Positions 19,741-30,717 of a stretch of 64,000 nucleotides of DNA are shown here, in pieces. Origin of the DNA: Poa pratensis (Eukaryota; Streptophyta; Magnoliopsida; Poales; Poaceae); the NCBI GenBank assembly GCA_947311845.1, contig CAMZMU010000080.1, positions 44,504,359 through 44,568,358 on the forward strand. The letters run 5' to 3'. The first letter of the stretch is position 1. Each line of letters begins with the position of its first letter. The notes beneath the pieces were generated by a model. That model made no database searches and was not told where the DNA came from. It worked only from the letters and a program-made list of their open reading frames with translations. Position numbers and translations under genes: made by a program.

Positions 19741-20491
19741 TGAAAGGAAAATTCAAACGGATGACTGAGCGCGACGAATTTGACAAAATTCATTGAATGT
19801 GTTGACGATTTTGGATCACAAATTAAGAAGCTAGAGTGAACAAAATTCGAAACCGATCACGGGAATGGAATCTGTTCGTCGACGCGAAAAACGCGGTGTT
19901 TTTTTTCTGCAAAGAAAAAAAAAGTGCTACGGTACCGCGGGCACTGTAGCGGGAACAGTACCCGCGTGAAAGGAAAATTCAAACGGATGGCTGAGCGCGA
20001 CGAATTTGACAAAATTATGAATGTGGTGACGATTTTGGATCACAAATTAAGAAGTTAGAGTGAACAAAATTCGAAACCGATCACGGGAATGGAATGTGTT
20101 CGTCGACGCGAAAAACGCGGTGTTTTTTCCTGCAAAAAAAAAGGTGCTACAGTACCGCGGGCACTGTAGCGGGGCACAGTACTCGCCTGAAAGGAAAATT
20201 CAAACGGATGACTGAGCGCGACGAATTTGACAAAATTATGAATGTGTTGACGATTTTGGATCAAAGAAGCTAGAGTGAATAAAATTCGAAACTGATCACG
20301 GGAATGGAATATGTTCGTCGACGCGAAAAACGCGTGTTTTTTCTGCAAAGAAAAAAAAAGTGCTACAGTACCGCGGGCACTGTAGCGGGAATAGTACTCG
20401 CGTGAAAGGAAAATTCAAATGGATGACTGAGCGCGACGAATTTGACAAAATTATGAATGTGTTGACGATTTTGGATCACAAATTAAGAAGC
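19741..20491. repeat. ~220-bp tandem repeats, 3.4 copies, each with a hairpin
   Basis: Copies start with 'tgaaaggaaaattcaaa' at 19741, 19967, 20188 and 20403; the last is truncated near 20491. Each full copy ends with 'accgcgggcactgtagcggg' and a complementary 'acagta(c/t)(c/t)cgcg', a strong imperfect hairpin. The spacing shrinks (226, 221, 215) through small indels. The fourth copy joins directly onto Helitron-end-like sequence. Confidence 0.88.
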
Positions 20492-20773
20492 TTACTACAG
20501 TGCCCCCGTCGCGCTGGCTCGCTTTGGGGGCCTAAATCTTCTTGTCCTTAATATACATACATAGTAATAGTAATAATGTATATAGTAATATACTGAAGGC
20601 TGCTCATATTTAGTCCTGCTTGTAGATATTAAGATACCACCTTTATCCTGCTTCTTGGCGGTACCTTAGTTGCACTGGCTTGATCGGTTGAAATCCATCA
20701 TTAGCTTGATCGATCCATGTGCTGTATGAATCTCTTTTTTGTGCACTGATTTATCGTCAACTCTCATTTGCGA

Positions 20774-22089
20774 GGGTTGTTAGCATAAAACCGCGACATT
20801 GATGCTCAAATTGCGAAAAACCGCGACATTGATGCTCAAATTGCGAAAAACCGCGACAATGATCTGGGATCGCACAAAACCGCGACTTTGGTGGTGTTCG
20901 TTCGCAATAAGCACACATTGGTGTCTAAACGCGAATTGACACCGAAACTGACGTGGGTCCCACTTGTCGGGCCGACGTGGCAAGCTGACTGGGCAGCTGA
21001 CGTGTGGGTCCCACATGTCGGGCCGACGTGGCACAGAGCAAATTTTTTTCCTGACATGGACTGAGTCAAACATGTCAAGTGAAATTAAAAACAAAAAAAA
21101 TCCTAAAAGAAAAAGAGTCATCGGAGGAGGCCGGGCGAGCTCGAGGAGGAAGGCCGCGTCGCGCCGGACCGCCGCCGCCCCAGGCCTCGCGCCACACCGC
21201 CGCCTCCCCCGGCCGCGTGCTGCGCCGCGCCGCCGCCGCCCCCGGCCTCACGCCGCACCGCCGCCTCGCCCGGCCGCGCACGGCGCCGCCGTCCTCCCGT
21301 TCTTCCTCCTCCGTCGAAGCCGGGACGCCGGGGCGCGGCGAGGCATGGGCGGGGAAGCTCGACTCGGCCAGGCCGCGCGTCGTGCCGCCGCCTCGCCCTT
21401 CGGCTCGTGCGTCGCCGCCTCCTGTTCTCGCCGCCTCTTTCTGCCCGCGCCCCGCAAACCTCCTGCTCGCGCCGCCGCCCTCTGGCCCGCGCCCCGCCGC
21501 CTGCTGCTAGCGCGCCGCCGGCTCCCCACTCCCTGGCCGCGGCGGCGAGCCGCGCGAGCTCCTTCCCGGCGAAGGCCTCGCCCTGGAGCGTGTGCCTCGT
21601 GAAGGCCGCGTCCATGACCGCCCCGTGCGCGCCCTCCGAACGCCGTGCGCGCCCCTTTGCTGATGGCGTAGTTGCAGGACATGCCGGCCTCCACGCGGCG
21701 CGCGACCTCGCCCAGCGCGGTGTCCACGGCGGAGGCGAACGTGGACAGGGTGGTGCCGCCGCCCTCGAGCCGGCCCTGGATGGACGCGAGGTGCGGGAAG
21801 CCGTCGCGGAACTGCTCTCTGTTTCTGTTTTTTATTAGAAATTTAGATATTTTTTTAATTGGCCTGACAAGTGGGACCAGGTCCAAGTCAGCAAATTGGC
21901 TAAATGTGTGCCATGTTAGCACTGACGGGTGGGTCCCACACGTCAGTTTTGGTGTCAATTCGCGTTTAGACACCAATGTGTGCTTATTGCGAACGAACGC
22001 CACCAAAGTCATGGTTTTGTGCGATCCCAGATCATTGTCGCGGTTTTCGCAATTTGATCATCAATGTCGCGGTTTTATGCTAACAACTC
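20774..22089. mobile_element. Mutator-like element 2, long TIRs with GC-rich cargo
   Basis: Both ends read inward as 'G(G/A)GTTGTTAGCATAAAACC', and the inverted repeats extend about 170-190 bp (20774 to about 20963 and about 21920-22089). The left arm carries an extra 30-bp tandem copy (20791-20820 and 20821-20850). Flanking 9-mers are catttgcga (20765-20773) and catttgtga (22090-22098), an 8/9 match of the expected Mutator-type duplication. No transposase is present. The 720-bp core (21118-21835) is extremely GC-rich and looks gene-derived. Confidence 0.85.
21118..21835 (-). pseudogene. GC-rich gene-like cargo of Mutator-like element 2
   Basis: On the minus strand, 21660-21830 reads through 'HLASIQGRLEGGGTTLSTF' and 'AVDTALGEVARRVEAG'. 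This looks like a helical protein segment rather than random GC-rich translation. Farther on, a different minus frame gives 'MDAAFTRHTLQGEAF' and 'ELARLAAAAREWG' (about 21615-21520), so if both belong to one captured gene a frameshift lies near 21650. I cannot name the source gene. Open frames on the plus strand here are long only because GC-rich DNA rarely contains stop codons. Confidence 0.4.
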
Positions 22090-22098
22090 CATTTGTGA

Positions 22099-23546
22099 TT
22101 AGTGCTTGCTGGTTGCTTGATAAGTGATCTGAACCATAGCTTCAATATTTAGATATTTCTGTGTGGTCATGTCATCGCCTATATATATTGTCTAAACATG
22201 TGGTTGTTCCTCTCATTTACAGAAGTTATAGGCCGGATAAATTCATGCCATGGAAGGAACTCCATGCCGAAGAAGTTTGAAGACACGAACTTGTTATTCA
22301 GTGATTATATCTAGCTACTGCACTTGTAGTGCCCGTTATATATACTATGATTGTCAATGCATATGTGTGTTTTATACGATGTAACAGACTGATTCTAGAG
22401 ATATTTTCTTGAAATGCATACCTGGACAAAAAAGAGGTAGACAAATATGAGATTTAATTATTTACCTTAAGAAGCCATGGCCTAGAAATTACTATACTCG
22501 AAAAAGTCCATGGCTTGGGGACACGCCGTTTCGGGTCACGGGTGCGGATGCACCCGTTATGTAAAACATTTTTCTTTTATTTTTAAAATATCAAAAAATT
22601 CCAAATAAAAATTTGTTTATACATCATGACAATTTATATAGCACAAAACGTTTCGCGAAGAAAAGACATTTTTGTGACCTGTGCAAAAAAGACAAATCCA
22701 GAATTACTTTATTTGGAACTTTTTAACAATTTGATTTTTTTTTGATCAGTGGGTGCATCAAGACCTATGACCCGATATGGATTTCCCATGGCTTGGCCCA
22801 AACTATGGAAAATTTGGAATTTACGACCAAAGAATATATGTGCACTAAAAAAGGCCATGGCCCAAATTATATTAATAGAAATAATTCATAAAAAAGCTAC
22901 AAAATAGAACATAGAAAGGCCAAGGCCAAAAAACACAGAAGGCCGTAAAAAAAAGTTTTTTTGAGTATCTACCGTAAAAAAGCTATGGCCCCAAAGACAA
23001 ATGGACCATTAAAAGCCAAGAATGAGAAGAAAATGCCAAAATTTTGGGCTCGGCCCTTATAGACAACCGAAACGAACCGGGATAATTTTGCGACGATTTC
23101 ATTTTATCATAATTTTGCCACGTAGGATCCGATGTGGCCCGGCTGGACTGCTACTGACGAAATTGGACCGTCATAATGTTATGACGATTTTAAAAAAGGT
23201 CGTTATTTAATTACCGACGCTAGATTTTTATATGATCAATTTTTGGTCAGAAAATTGTCATAAATGGAATATAGTGACAAAAATAGTGTCATGTATCAAC
23301 ATAGTTCTTGTGGTGCCTCTTCGTTGGATCCCAACCCTACGAGGGACCAGAAATGGCTTTTCATCATCGTTGATCTTGAGATGGACTGTTACACAGCACT
23401 GCAGAGAGCCCGTGGCAGTGAGTGCCTTTTGTCACCTCTGGGTCACGAGAGCCCTCTCGAATAGCCATCTTTAGCTCGACAAGGTCTCTTACTTCACCCC
23501 ATTTATTGGCTCACTCGGTAGACTGGTAGAACATGTTGCAATTTTA
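22099..23546. other. Unassigned interval with TE-like debris
   Basis: No gene. A 'gggtgcggatgcaccc' inverted motif is at about 22540 and a related 'gggtgcatc' at about 22750. Repeated 'catggc' phrases occur at 22470-22890. A CACTA-like right terminus at 23315 is listed separately. Confidence 0.4.
23040..23315 (-). mobile_element. CACTA-like terminal fragment
   Basis: Read on the minus strand from 23315 it starts CACCACAAGAACTATG, close to the CACTACAAGAAA ends of cereal CACTA elements. It continues with repeated 'tgac' or 'gtca' phrases ('gacactatttttgtcac', 'atgacaattttctgac') typical of their subterminal regions. No partner end is seen to the left, so this is probably a truncated or decayed copy. 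The left limit is a guess. Confidence 0.4.
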
Positions 23547-23548
23547 TA

Positions 23549-23669
23549 CTCTCTCCGTCCCAAATAAATGTCTCAAAGTTGTCCAAAAGTGAATGTATCA
23601 TACTTGTTTCATGCCTAGATACATCCACTTTTTGACAAATCTAAGACAGTTATTTTGGGACGGAGGGAG
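23549..23669. mobile_element. Stowaway MITE 1 (Tc1/mariner type), 121 bp
   Basis: Inverted ends 'ctctctccgtcccaaataa' and 'ttattttgggacggagggag', with TA duplications at 23547-23548 and 23670-23671. No coding capacity. Confidence 0.93.
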
Positions 23670-23671
23670 TA

Positions 23672-24748
23672 GATTATATTGTACTTCTTGGGCAGATCCG
23701 TTTTTGCATATATTTTTTGGACTCACCAGACGTGTCATGTCGCAAGGTCCTTATGAAACGGTAACATTTCTAACAAACCACAATCTTTCTTCCTCGAGAA
23801 ATATATTTTTGTTATTGTTTAACCGATTCCATGATGATTTGGCAGATATAATTCTATAAAGAACATATTTTCAATCATCCATATAAGAAACGTTAAACCA
23901 TAGACCATAACTGATAGACATACATAACAAATATAAACACATGTTGCAAATCCCGCCGTGCAACTGTGAGAGTCATTCAGTTTCTAAAATAAATTAGGGA
24001 ACGCGGGTCATTCAACTAGTTACATATATAAAAATGTGATCTTGTTGCTTCTCTTGCATATATACACATGCTAAAGACGTTTTTCGTCCCACGGGAAGAA
24101 CCACAAGAGTTCAACAGACAAGGAAATTACATCATCATATTGATCTCATTTTTGTTTTATTCAATGTTCATTCGTATTATTGGATGGTATAATATTAATT
24201 GCGTAAAAATAGTGTATTCTTTCATAGGAATTTAGTTACCGTCGGCCAAGTAAACTTAATTACCTTACTAAGGAGTACTGCAACAACACACATGCAGATA
24301 AACAAATGGACGCTAGCTGAATGAGTTTGGTAACTCATTCTCTTGTAAGCTGCTACAATATCTCCAACATTGAAAGGAACTCTCAAAGGGGATGATGCAT
24401 ATCCAGAGATGGTACAATATACATCGATGGTGATCTAGATAAATATTACTACACAATGACATGATCTGGACAACAAGATCGCTCCGTGAAGCTTGATTAT
24501 ACTAAATGCATGCTTTCCTAGCATACATATACAGACCTTTAATCTTCTAGTCGGCTAGATATGCAGCTGATTAATTAGATCGATCTGGATACCTACAAAT
24601 ACATCAACGAACGAGCAACTAATTAATGAAATTGTATCTTCACTGAGAATAGAAGATTGGAACCTACTAACTTCTTGTTTTTGAAGCACTGAACCGTAGA
24701 ACAATGGTTCTACGTACGGTATATTCTATTAGAACCTACTAACTAAAG
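23672..24748. other. Unassigned 3' flank of the WOX gene
   Basis: AT-rich with no recognisable gene or repeat boundary. The region just downstream of the WOX stop (24660-24748) contains a short inverted phrase 'tagaacaatggttcta' near 24697. Confidence 0.45.
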
Positions 24749-25796
24749 TTAGTACAAAAGGGAAGAAATGAATTGAGTAGTTACCAGGTAGTAGCATTCC
24801 CCCATCTGCATGCTCTTCATGAGGACGCCGTGCTCGTTCACCGGGAGGATCTCGCCAGAAGAGTGCACCAGAATCGACTCACGCCCAAATGTGCCTGCTA
24901 CGTCCAACACGCCACCGCTCGGCACCTCGTACGCCATGCCATTGATGAACACCTGCATCGTTCCTGAAAGTAATATACACCCATCATTTCGTACTCAGTT
25001 ATATTGGAGCATCGCAAGGTTCCCTCACGCAAGACGCAGAGCCGCAGAGGCATGCACGGCTTACCCGAGGGCCACTAGCTAGCTTGTATGGCATTGGGCA
25101 CTTATCAGCCTACGATATGAGATTTCATACACGCCATGCACGCTCAAGTTCAATGCGCGCACAACACAACCACTACTAGTAATATCACAGACATGGTACT
25201 AGCTATACTAACCAGTGTGTTGGTAGCTGAGTTGCAAGGTGTCGGTAGCCGTGTTGTAGCTATACAGGTTGTGGCCACCGCGTGCCATGAGTCCCATTTG
25301 CCGGGGGATGGCGAAGAGATCGTCTCCGCCATCGGCGTCGTCCGCCAAGAAACGGGTGTCGCGGTGACCGTGGCCGCAGATGGCACGGCCGCCGCCGCCG
25401 ACACGTCGCCGCAAAGCTGCCCGTACTGCATGCTGAATGGGGAGGTGCCGATGCCGTGGTACGCGTGGCCAGCGGCGGCGTTTGAGGAGAGCTGAGCCGC
25501 GTCTCCGGCGCCGACGCAGGAGGACTGCTGGAGCTGGCGGGCGCGGCGGCGGGAGCGGGAGCGGCGGTTCTGGAACCAGTAGAAGACGTTGGCGTCACGG
25601 ACGGCGCCGAAGCGCTCCAGTAGGCGGCGGATGCGCGCCGTCTCGTCCTTGGCCGGGTTCACCATACCGCTGTTGAAGATGGATTCGAGGATCAGGATCT
25701 GCTCCGGTTTGGGCGCCCAACGTGACCTCGCCGCTCGCCCCCCTCGCTCCCGCCGATGCGGTGGGTGGGAGCATTGCCGTGGTTGCGCTGGTCCAT
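24749..25796 (-). pseudogene. WOX11/12: WUSCHEL-related homeobox gene, WOX11/12 group, two frameshifts
   Basis: Exon 1 is 25796-25213, the intron 25212-24964 (249 bp, minus-strand GT...AG: ACTG|GTTAGT and TTTCAG|GAACG), and exon 2 24963-24749. The homeodomain reads '[20 protein letters not shown]' through '[16 protein letters not shown]', the WOX signature and typical of the WOX11/12 clade, whose rice members act in crown-root initiation. Exon 2 encodes the conserved WOX11/12 tail ('[14 protein letters not shown]', '[17 protein letters not shown]'). The ATG at 25796 ([10 protein letters not shown]...) is out of frame with the homeodomain: a one-base loss near 25730 next to a G-run would explain this. 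A second shift near 25347 separates the homeodomain frame from '[11 protein letters not shown]', which is in frame with exon 2. A conserved Gly before DANVFYW is Arg. It is either a decayed copy, a defective homoeologue, or sequencing error at homopolymers. Confidence 0.85.
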
Positions 25797-25932
25797 GCAG
25801 AACCTCGTTAGCTAGCTGGTAGATGGTCAAAGCTACGGTAACCAGGGACAAACTTCTGGAAAGGAACAAAGAAGGATTGATGGAAGGGAAGCTAACACAG
25901 AGGGAAATGGCATAATGGAGAGCCCTGTGTAC

Positions 25933-25939
25933 TTATAGA
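25933..25939 (-). promoter_or_regulatory. TATA-like box of the WOX gene
   Basis: Minus-strand 'CTATAAG' lies about 140 bp upstream of the ATG at 25796, leaving room for a roughly 100-nt leader. A Stowaway MITE begins about 33 bp farther upstream. Confidence 0.5.
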
Positions 25940-25971
25940 AATACGACACAGACACTCTCTCTTCTCTTCTA

Positions 25972-26094
25972 CTCCCTCCGTTCCAAATTAATTGACTTGG
26001 TTTTGTTCAAATATGGATATATCTATACTTGTTTGATGTCTAGATACATTCATGTGTAACAAAATGTGTGTCAATTAAATCTGAACGGAGGGAG
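25972..26094. mobile_element. Stowaway MITE 2 in WOX promoter, 123 bp
   Basis: Ends 'ctccctccgttccaaatta' and 'tctgaacggagggag', with TA duplications at 25970-25971 and 26095-26096. It lies directly upstream of the TATA-like box of the WOX gene. Confidence 0.93.
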
Positions 26095-26096
26095 TA

Positions 26097-27452
26097 TTCG
26101 CTAATGTGATAGTTGAGCAGACGTTAAGCAAACAGAGAGCACAGGAAGTGACTGGCTATAGATTAAGCGCCCTTTTCTATCCGCCTTTTCCGCTCGATCT
26201 ATATACGTTGCGCTGTATATTAGTTGTTCTCGCCATATATTTTCTCACATTCTGGATAATATGTTTTAAAATACGGTCCGTCTAGATGACTGAGATTTTC
26301 TCAAGTTTCAGTCACCCGAGAAAAATGCAACTACAGTTTAATTAAAAATGCAAATTGTTCCAGAGTTGCATTTTTCTTCCACCCAATTGCACTTTTCTAC
26401 CTTGAATGCGAGTTGCACTTTTCTTTAAACTGTTTTTACACTCTTGTTGGGTGACTAAGACATAAGAGATTCATTCGCCAGAGATTTAGCAGAACCCCTC
26501 AAAATAACTATCTACCAAGGAAATCAAATGCTTTAAGTTGTTACACTCAGTTAGAATTTAAGGATCTATTGATGCGAAAATTCCCATGACTCTAACCTCT
26601 CGTGATTCATATGCTTTCATATGGTACACTTGGACACGCTTAATTTCTCAAGCAAACTATTGTAGTTTATCTTGTGCAAATTAAAAGAGTATGACATTCC
26701 AATCCTAGAGTTCCTAAAAATTGGTCAAACTACATATTGTTCATATGCATGCATGCCCTACTCTTTGGGAGCCAGAAGGGGGAACATGTGGGACTATAAG
26801 AGTAGGCGCAATCGATCAAACTGACCAACCTATATGGGTGCTGGTGGGTGTCATTAGGTTTTCTGTTTTTTTCGACAGGTGGGCTCTTCATGTTAGAGTG
26901 AAGGACAAGATGTTTTCTCCTTAGATAATTTCGATTAAAATATGATTGCATGTGCATGTTTGGAGGTACGTAAATTTGTATACAGTCAGATGCTTCCTAC
27001 ATAATTGTTTTTAATGGACACTGATGTTTTATATAAGTTAGCTACCTATATGCTTAAAAAAACAATGTTTTAGCGCAATTTAATCCACAAGTCGGTGTGT
27101 CGTCTTGTATGCATGCTCTTTGTACCATGAACCTGCCTAGGTGGCCGGTAGACGGTAGTCATACATGCCAATAAACAAATCGTACGTAGTTAAGTGAACG
27201 AACATGGGCAATGATCGACGAAGAGGAACTTATGTCTATTAATTAGTGTGCGTGTGATCATATATGAAACACATCTTCTTTCTAGATTTCATTTAGTGGA
27301 AGAAATGCCGCCTAATATACGTATTTTAGAAGAATTAACGTCCAGATGTAAGAGCACTTTGTTGTGGAGAAATTTACTGGAGCCCTTTACTATTTTCTTC
27401 ATGAAAACTTAAGAAGACGTCTTTTTAGGCGACGAGGATTTGACAGGCATTC
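26097..27452. other. Unassigned upstream region of WOX gene
   Basis: AT-rich, no coding domain, no paired repeats. It would hold any distal regulatory DNA of the WOX gene, but I can point to no specific element with confidence. Confidence 0.45.
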
Positions 27453-27468
27453 AAGAGCCTATCCAGAT

Positions 27469-28901
27469 AGACCGCGCGCCTCCACATTACGCAAAAACAA
27501 CTCAAGGTAGGAGAGGCTCGGAAGATGTGTTGAATCCGTCCAAGGAGGGACACTAGAAAATCCCACCTGCATACAGAGGGGATGGAGCCGTTGGAGGCGA
27601 TCCGGGAGGCGACCCCGGAAAAACCGGTGGGATCCCAGGCGATCTCGCCGGTGACGCCCACGCCGGCGACGGCGGCCTCACCTCTGCTCCCACCTCGCAT
27701 CGGAGGTCTGTCGAGATATTGGTAACGCGGAACTACTATATGGATTCATACGTACCGTAGAGGAGGTGGGGAAGAACGTAGAGAGTTCCAGTGACGGGAT
27801 TGCACACACGATCTTACCCAGCTTCGGATCTCACGACGGTGGCGAGATCCTACGTGCTGCTATAATTCACTCAAGGAGAATATGTGTACAGGTTACAATG
27901 AGATTGTATGTGTGCCCTAAGGCTGCGGGAAGGCTGGCTTATAAAGGCGCCAAGCCTTCCCCCACAAGGAAAGTCTTAACCGACATAGATCATGAGTCCT
28001 AGACTAACACGGTAACAAACCCTAACTTGCTCCCTAAGGCGAACGCGGTCTGGCCTTCGTCTTGGACTTCACTAAGCCAGCCCAGGGCTTATCCTTGCGA
28101 CTAAGCCCATGAGGCCTTCTCCATTAAGCCCTCCGGCTTTAGCTGATGGGCCTCCTTGGTGGGCCTGGTTTTATCCACCGTGGCAGGTATACCCGTTCGG
28201 CATAACCTCCACAAGGTCGGTTCTGGTGCCTCTCGACGGATGAGTCGGAGGATGAGGCGGATGGCGGAGTGCGGGAGGTGGCTGTCGTCGAACCTACGGC
28301 GTACATGGAGGCTTGCGCGACGCCGGCGACCGCTCCGTCGCAGACACGCTCGGCGAGCTACATGGAGCTGTGCGCGACGCGGCGACTGATCCGTCGCGGG
28401 CTCTCTCGGCAACGTCGTCGAGATTTGAGAGGAGAATGGAGAAGAGGAGAAGACAGAGGTACGCGTTGATTCATCTAACGAAGCCGGACTTCCTTGTAGG
28501 TACGGCATCGCTGGACATCTCTGCAGGTACGGCGTCGCGACCACGGATGCGTGCACCAAAACTCCCAGTCATGCCGCCGTCGTCATTCGTTGAAGAAGAC
28601 CTGCATGGGGATTGGATCACGGTGCGTCGACGACGACGATCACCAACGCAGGTACGTTCGCCGGCGGTGAGATCCGCATACCGAGGATGGAGCTCGATTC
28701 GAAATTTGAAACTTTGTGGCGAAGTGGGTATCGGCCCGGCTAAGCCCAGAGTGCATGGAAGCCCACGGGCTAGTGCGTTGGAAAAAGAAAAAAATCCCGA
28801 TACCTAAACCTAACGCTGCTGGCTTCGGTCTCCGGCGGCTGTTAGGATCTTTCTGGCGGCGTGTGTCGACCTCGTTGGACGCACTCGAGCGCGGCGACGC
28901 C
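27469..28901 (+). other. LINE-B leader, containing an LTR-like foreign block
   Basis: About 1.4 kb precede the ORF1 start. The block 27720-28200, with phrases such as 'cacacacgatcttacccagc' and 'tcggatctcacgacggtggc', looks like an antisense fragment of a gypsy LTR. I found no clean TG...CA ends or duplication for it, so it may instead be native leader. The part 28290-28410 has an imperfect internal repeat built on 'tacatgga(g)gc' and 'gcgcgacgc'. Open frames here have no recognisable domain. Confidence 0.45.
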
Positions 28902-30717
28902 ATGGCCTTCCGTGGCAGCGGGCGTGGAGGCGATCACGGCCGTGGAGGCGGGCACCGCCGGGAGAGGAACTTTCGGTGGCCGTGCTAGCAATTACGAGCA
29001 TGGTTCGTCGAGCGGAACAGCTGGGCATCCCGATGGACCGGGTTTCGTTCCTGGACATCACGGGTACCACGGCGACGCTGTGAACGCTGGCCATCGTGAA
29101 GGAAGAGGCCGGAGGGGAGGTTTCTATGCCGGCTATGGTGGCGGGCGTGGGAGACGACCATATGGCCGCGAGGGAGCTTATCGGGGTCGCGGCGCGGCCG
29201 GCTTTGGAGGAGCCGCCGGCTATGCTGGAGGTGCGGGCTATGATGGCGCGCCTGGCCATGCGGACTACGGCGATCATGGCTACGGCGGTGCGGAGGGGTA
29301 CGGCAACGCGGCCGGCTATGGTGGTGCAGCCGGACATGGCAGCACGGCTAGCCATGGCGGCTCGGCCGGCTATGGTTCTCACGACCATGGCTACGGCGGG
29401 CACGGCCAGTATGAACACCGTGGCGTCCGTGGTCGCTTCGGAGATGGACCTCTTGCGCGCGGCGGGCGTGGCCAGGCTTCGGTGCCGGTCCATGTCGCGC
29501 CCGTGCCCACCCCTCCCCAGCAGCCTACGGTGCCGCCAGTTACAGTGGCGCCAGCACCGACGGCGGCGCCGGTTCAGGCCGTGGCGCCAGCGCAGGTCAC
29601 GGCGGTGGCTCCGGTGACCCAAGGGGCACAAGGCGCGGCTGCTGCGTTGGTTGTCGAGGCGCCAACGGCTGCTGTTTCGGCGGATCAGCTGGCGGTCGCC
29701 CTAGATGCTGCAATCCCGAAGAAGAAGAGATGCTACCGGTGTGGTGTTGCTGGACATCGCTCAGTGGACTGTAAGGGGGACATTTGTGTCATATGTGAAG
29801 GGCCTGCTCATGGGGGAAAACTGTGTCATTTATTGACAGCTCCGAAGCCGCAAATCAGGGTGTATGGGTATGGTCATGATGAGCTCATTTTCTTTGAGTA
29901 TCCTTGCACCGACACGTACAAACCAAGGATGGAGAATCAGCGCCTTGCTTCCTTGCTGGTGACAAGGGGGGAGATGTCCATCCCTGAGATTGTGACTCAA
30001 CTGCAGCGGCTGGTTCCTTCTGAGCATTTTGTTTGGAAGGTGAGACAGATGGGACCTAATAGGTATCAGGTGCAATTTCCTACAAGGAATGATCTAGAGA
30101 GGCTGAAGATCTTTGGTCTTTGTCGGGTTCCTAACAGTGCTTGTGAGCTGACGGTGGACAATTGGGCACATAGGCCTCAACCGATGAGAACCTTGCCGGA
30201 GGTGTGGGTCAGAGTGTCTGGGATACCAAGCCCGCACAATGGCGATTTTCTTGCATTATGGGCTCTGGGAGACATGTACGGTAAAACTCTGGAGATTGAC
30301 ATGGCTTTCACTAGAGAGAATGGGGTGCTTCGGATCCGTATTGGGTGCCTTGACTACACCAAGATTCCTAGGCATTTTCCCATGTTTATCAAGGATGGTT
30401 TCTACGACCTCACTTTTGTGGTGGAGGGTGTGGAGCCACCGGCTGATCCGGACGTGGTGATGGGAGTAGACAGAAAGGAAGAGGACGATGAAGACGATGA
30501 TGACATTGGGGATGACTTTGCAGCGGCTGTAGCTAAACTTGGGTACAATGACAAAACAACAAGTTCTGGTAACGTGAAGGAGAGCACTACTGAGACTGAG
30601 ACGGGTGGCGGATCCACCGCCAAACCTCCTATCTCGGAGGCGAGGACGGGTGTGGTTTTCTCTCCGACAGTGCGTCGCTCTTTTAATCGCGCAAGGGAGG
30701 AGTTCTCCGCGCTATGA
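28902..30717 (+). CDS. LINE-B ORF1: RGG-rich RNA-binding protein with zinc knuckles (one frameshift)
   Basis: The likely start is ATG 28902 in context gacgccATGG, giving an RGG-type beginning (MAFRGSGRGGDHGRGG). That frame stops at 28988, while the main frame is open to TGA 30715-30717, so a one-base indel lies near 28960. The order is a Gly/Arg/Tyr-rich region (to about 29450); a Pro/Ala/Val linker; two CCHC knuckles (CYRCGVAGHRSVDC at 29731 and CVICEGPAHGGKLC from 29785); a DUF4283-like segment with 'WVRVSGIP'; and an acidic run 'EEDDEDDDD' near 30480. ORF1 proteins of this type bind the LINE RNA. The last four bases, ATGA, overlap the next ORF's start. Distinctive features are the long RGG domain and high GC content compared with ORF2. 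Confidence 0.8.

Larger units (their letters stand above)
18804..20596 (-). mobile_element. Non-autonomous Helitron, minus strand
   Basis: The left boundary reads A^CTAG followed by eight bases and a perfect 9-bp stem with 3-nt loop (18816-18836). On the minus strand this is hairpin, short spacer, CTAG^T: the canonical 3' terminus of plant Helitrons. The opposite side (about 20490-20596) contains 'cgtcgcgctggctcgctttg' followed by an AT-rich run of TAGTAATA type, resembling the 5' end region of cereal Helitrons. The exact 5' TC dinucleotide is uncertain, so the right end is approximate. No Rep/helicase ORF exists in 1.8 kb. Two families of internal tandem repeats fill most of the body. Confidence 0.68.

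Noticed and set aside
21248..22012. Long minus-strand open frame of 254 codons and similar long frames on the plus strand
   Set aside because: The region is extremely GC-rich, so all frames are open. The frame crosses from the TIR into the cargo and most of it is Arg/Ala/Gly-rich. Only short parts look protein-like, so it is described as transposon cargo rather than a gene.
23232..23474. Short plus-strand open frames next to the CACTA-like end
   Set aside because: They cross the presumed transposon boundary and have no domain or codon-use support.
28313..28807. 164-codon open frame before LINE-B ORF1
   Set aside because: It lies inside the LINE leader between the target-site duplications, is Arg-rich, overlaps other open frames, and has no recognisable domain or conservation evidence.
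29096..29617. Met/Ala/Arg-rich 173-codon plus-strand frame
   Set aside because: It is an out-of-frame shadow of the Gly/Tyr-rich ORF1 domain, produced by the repetitive codons.
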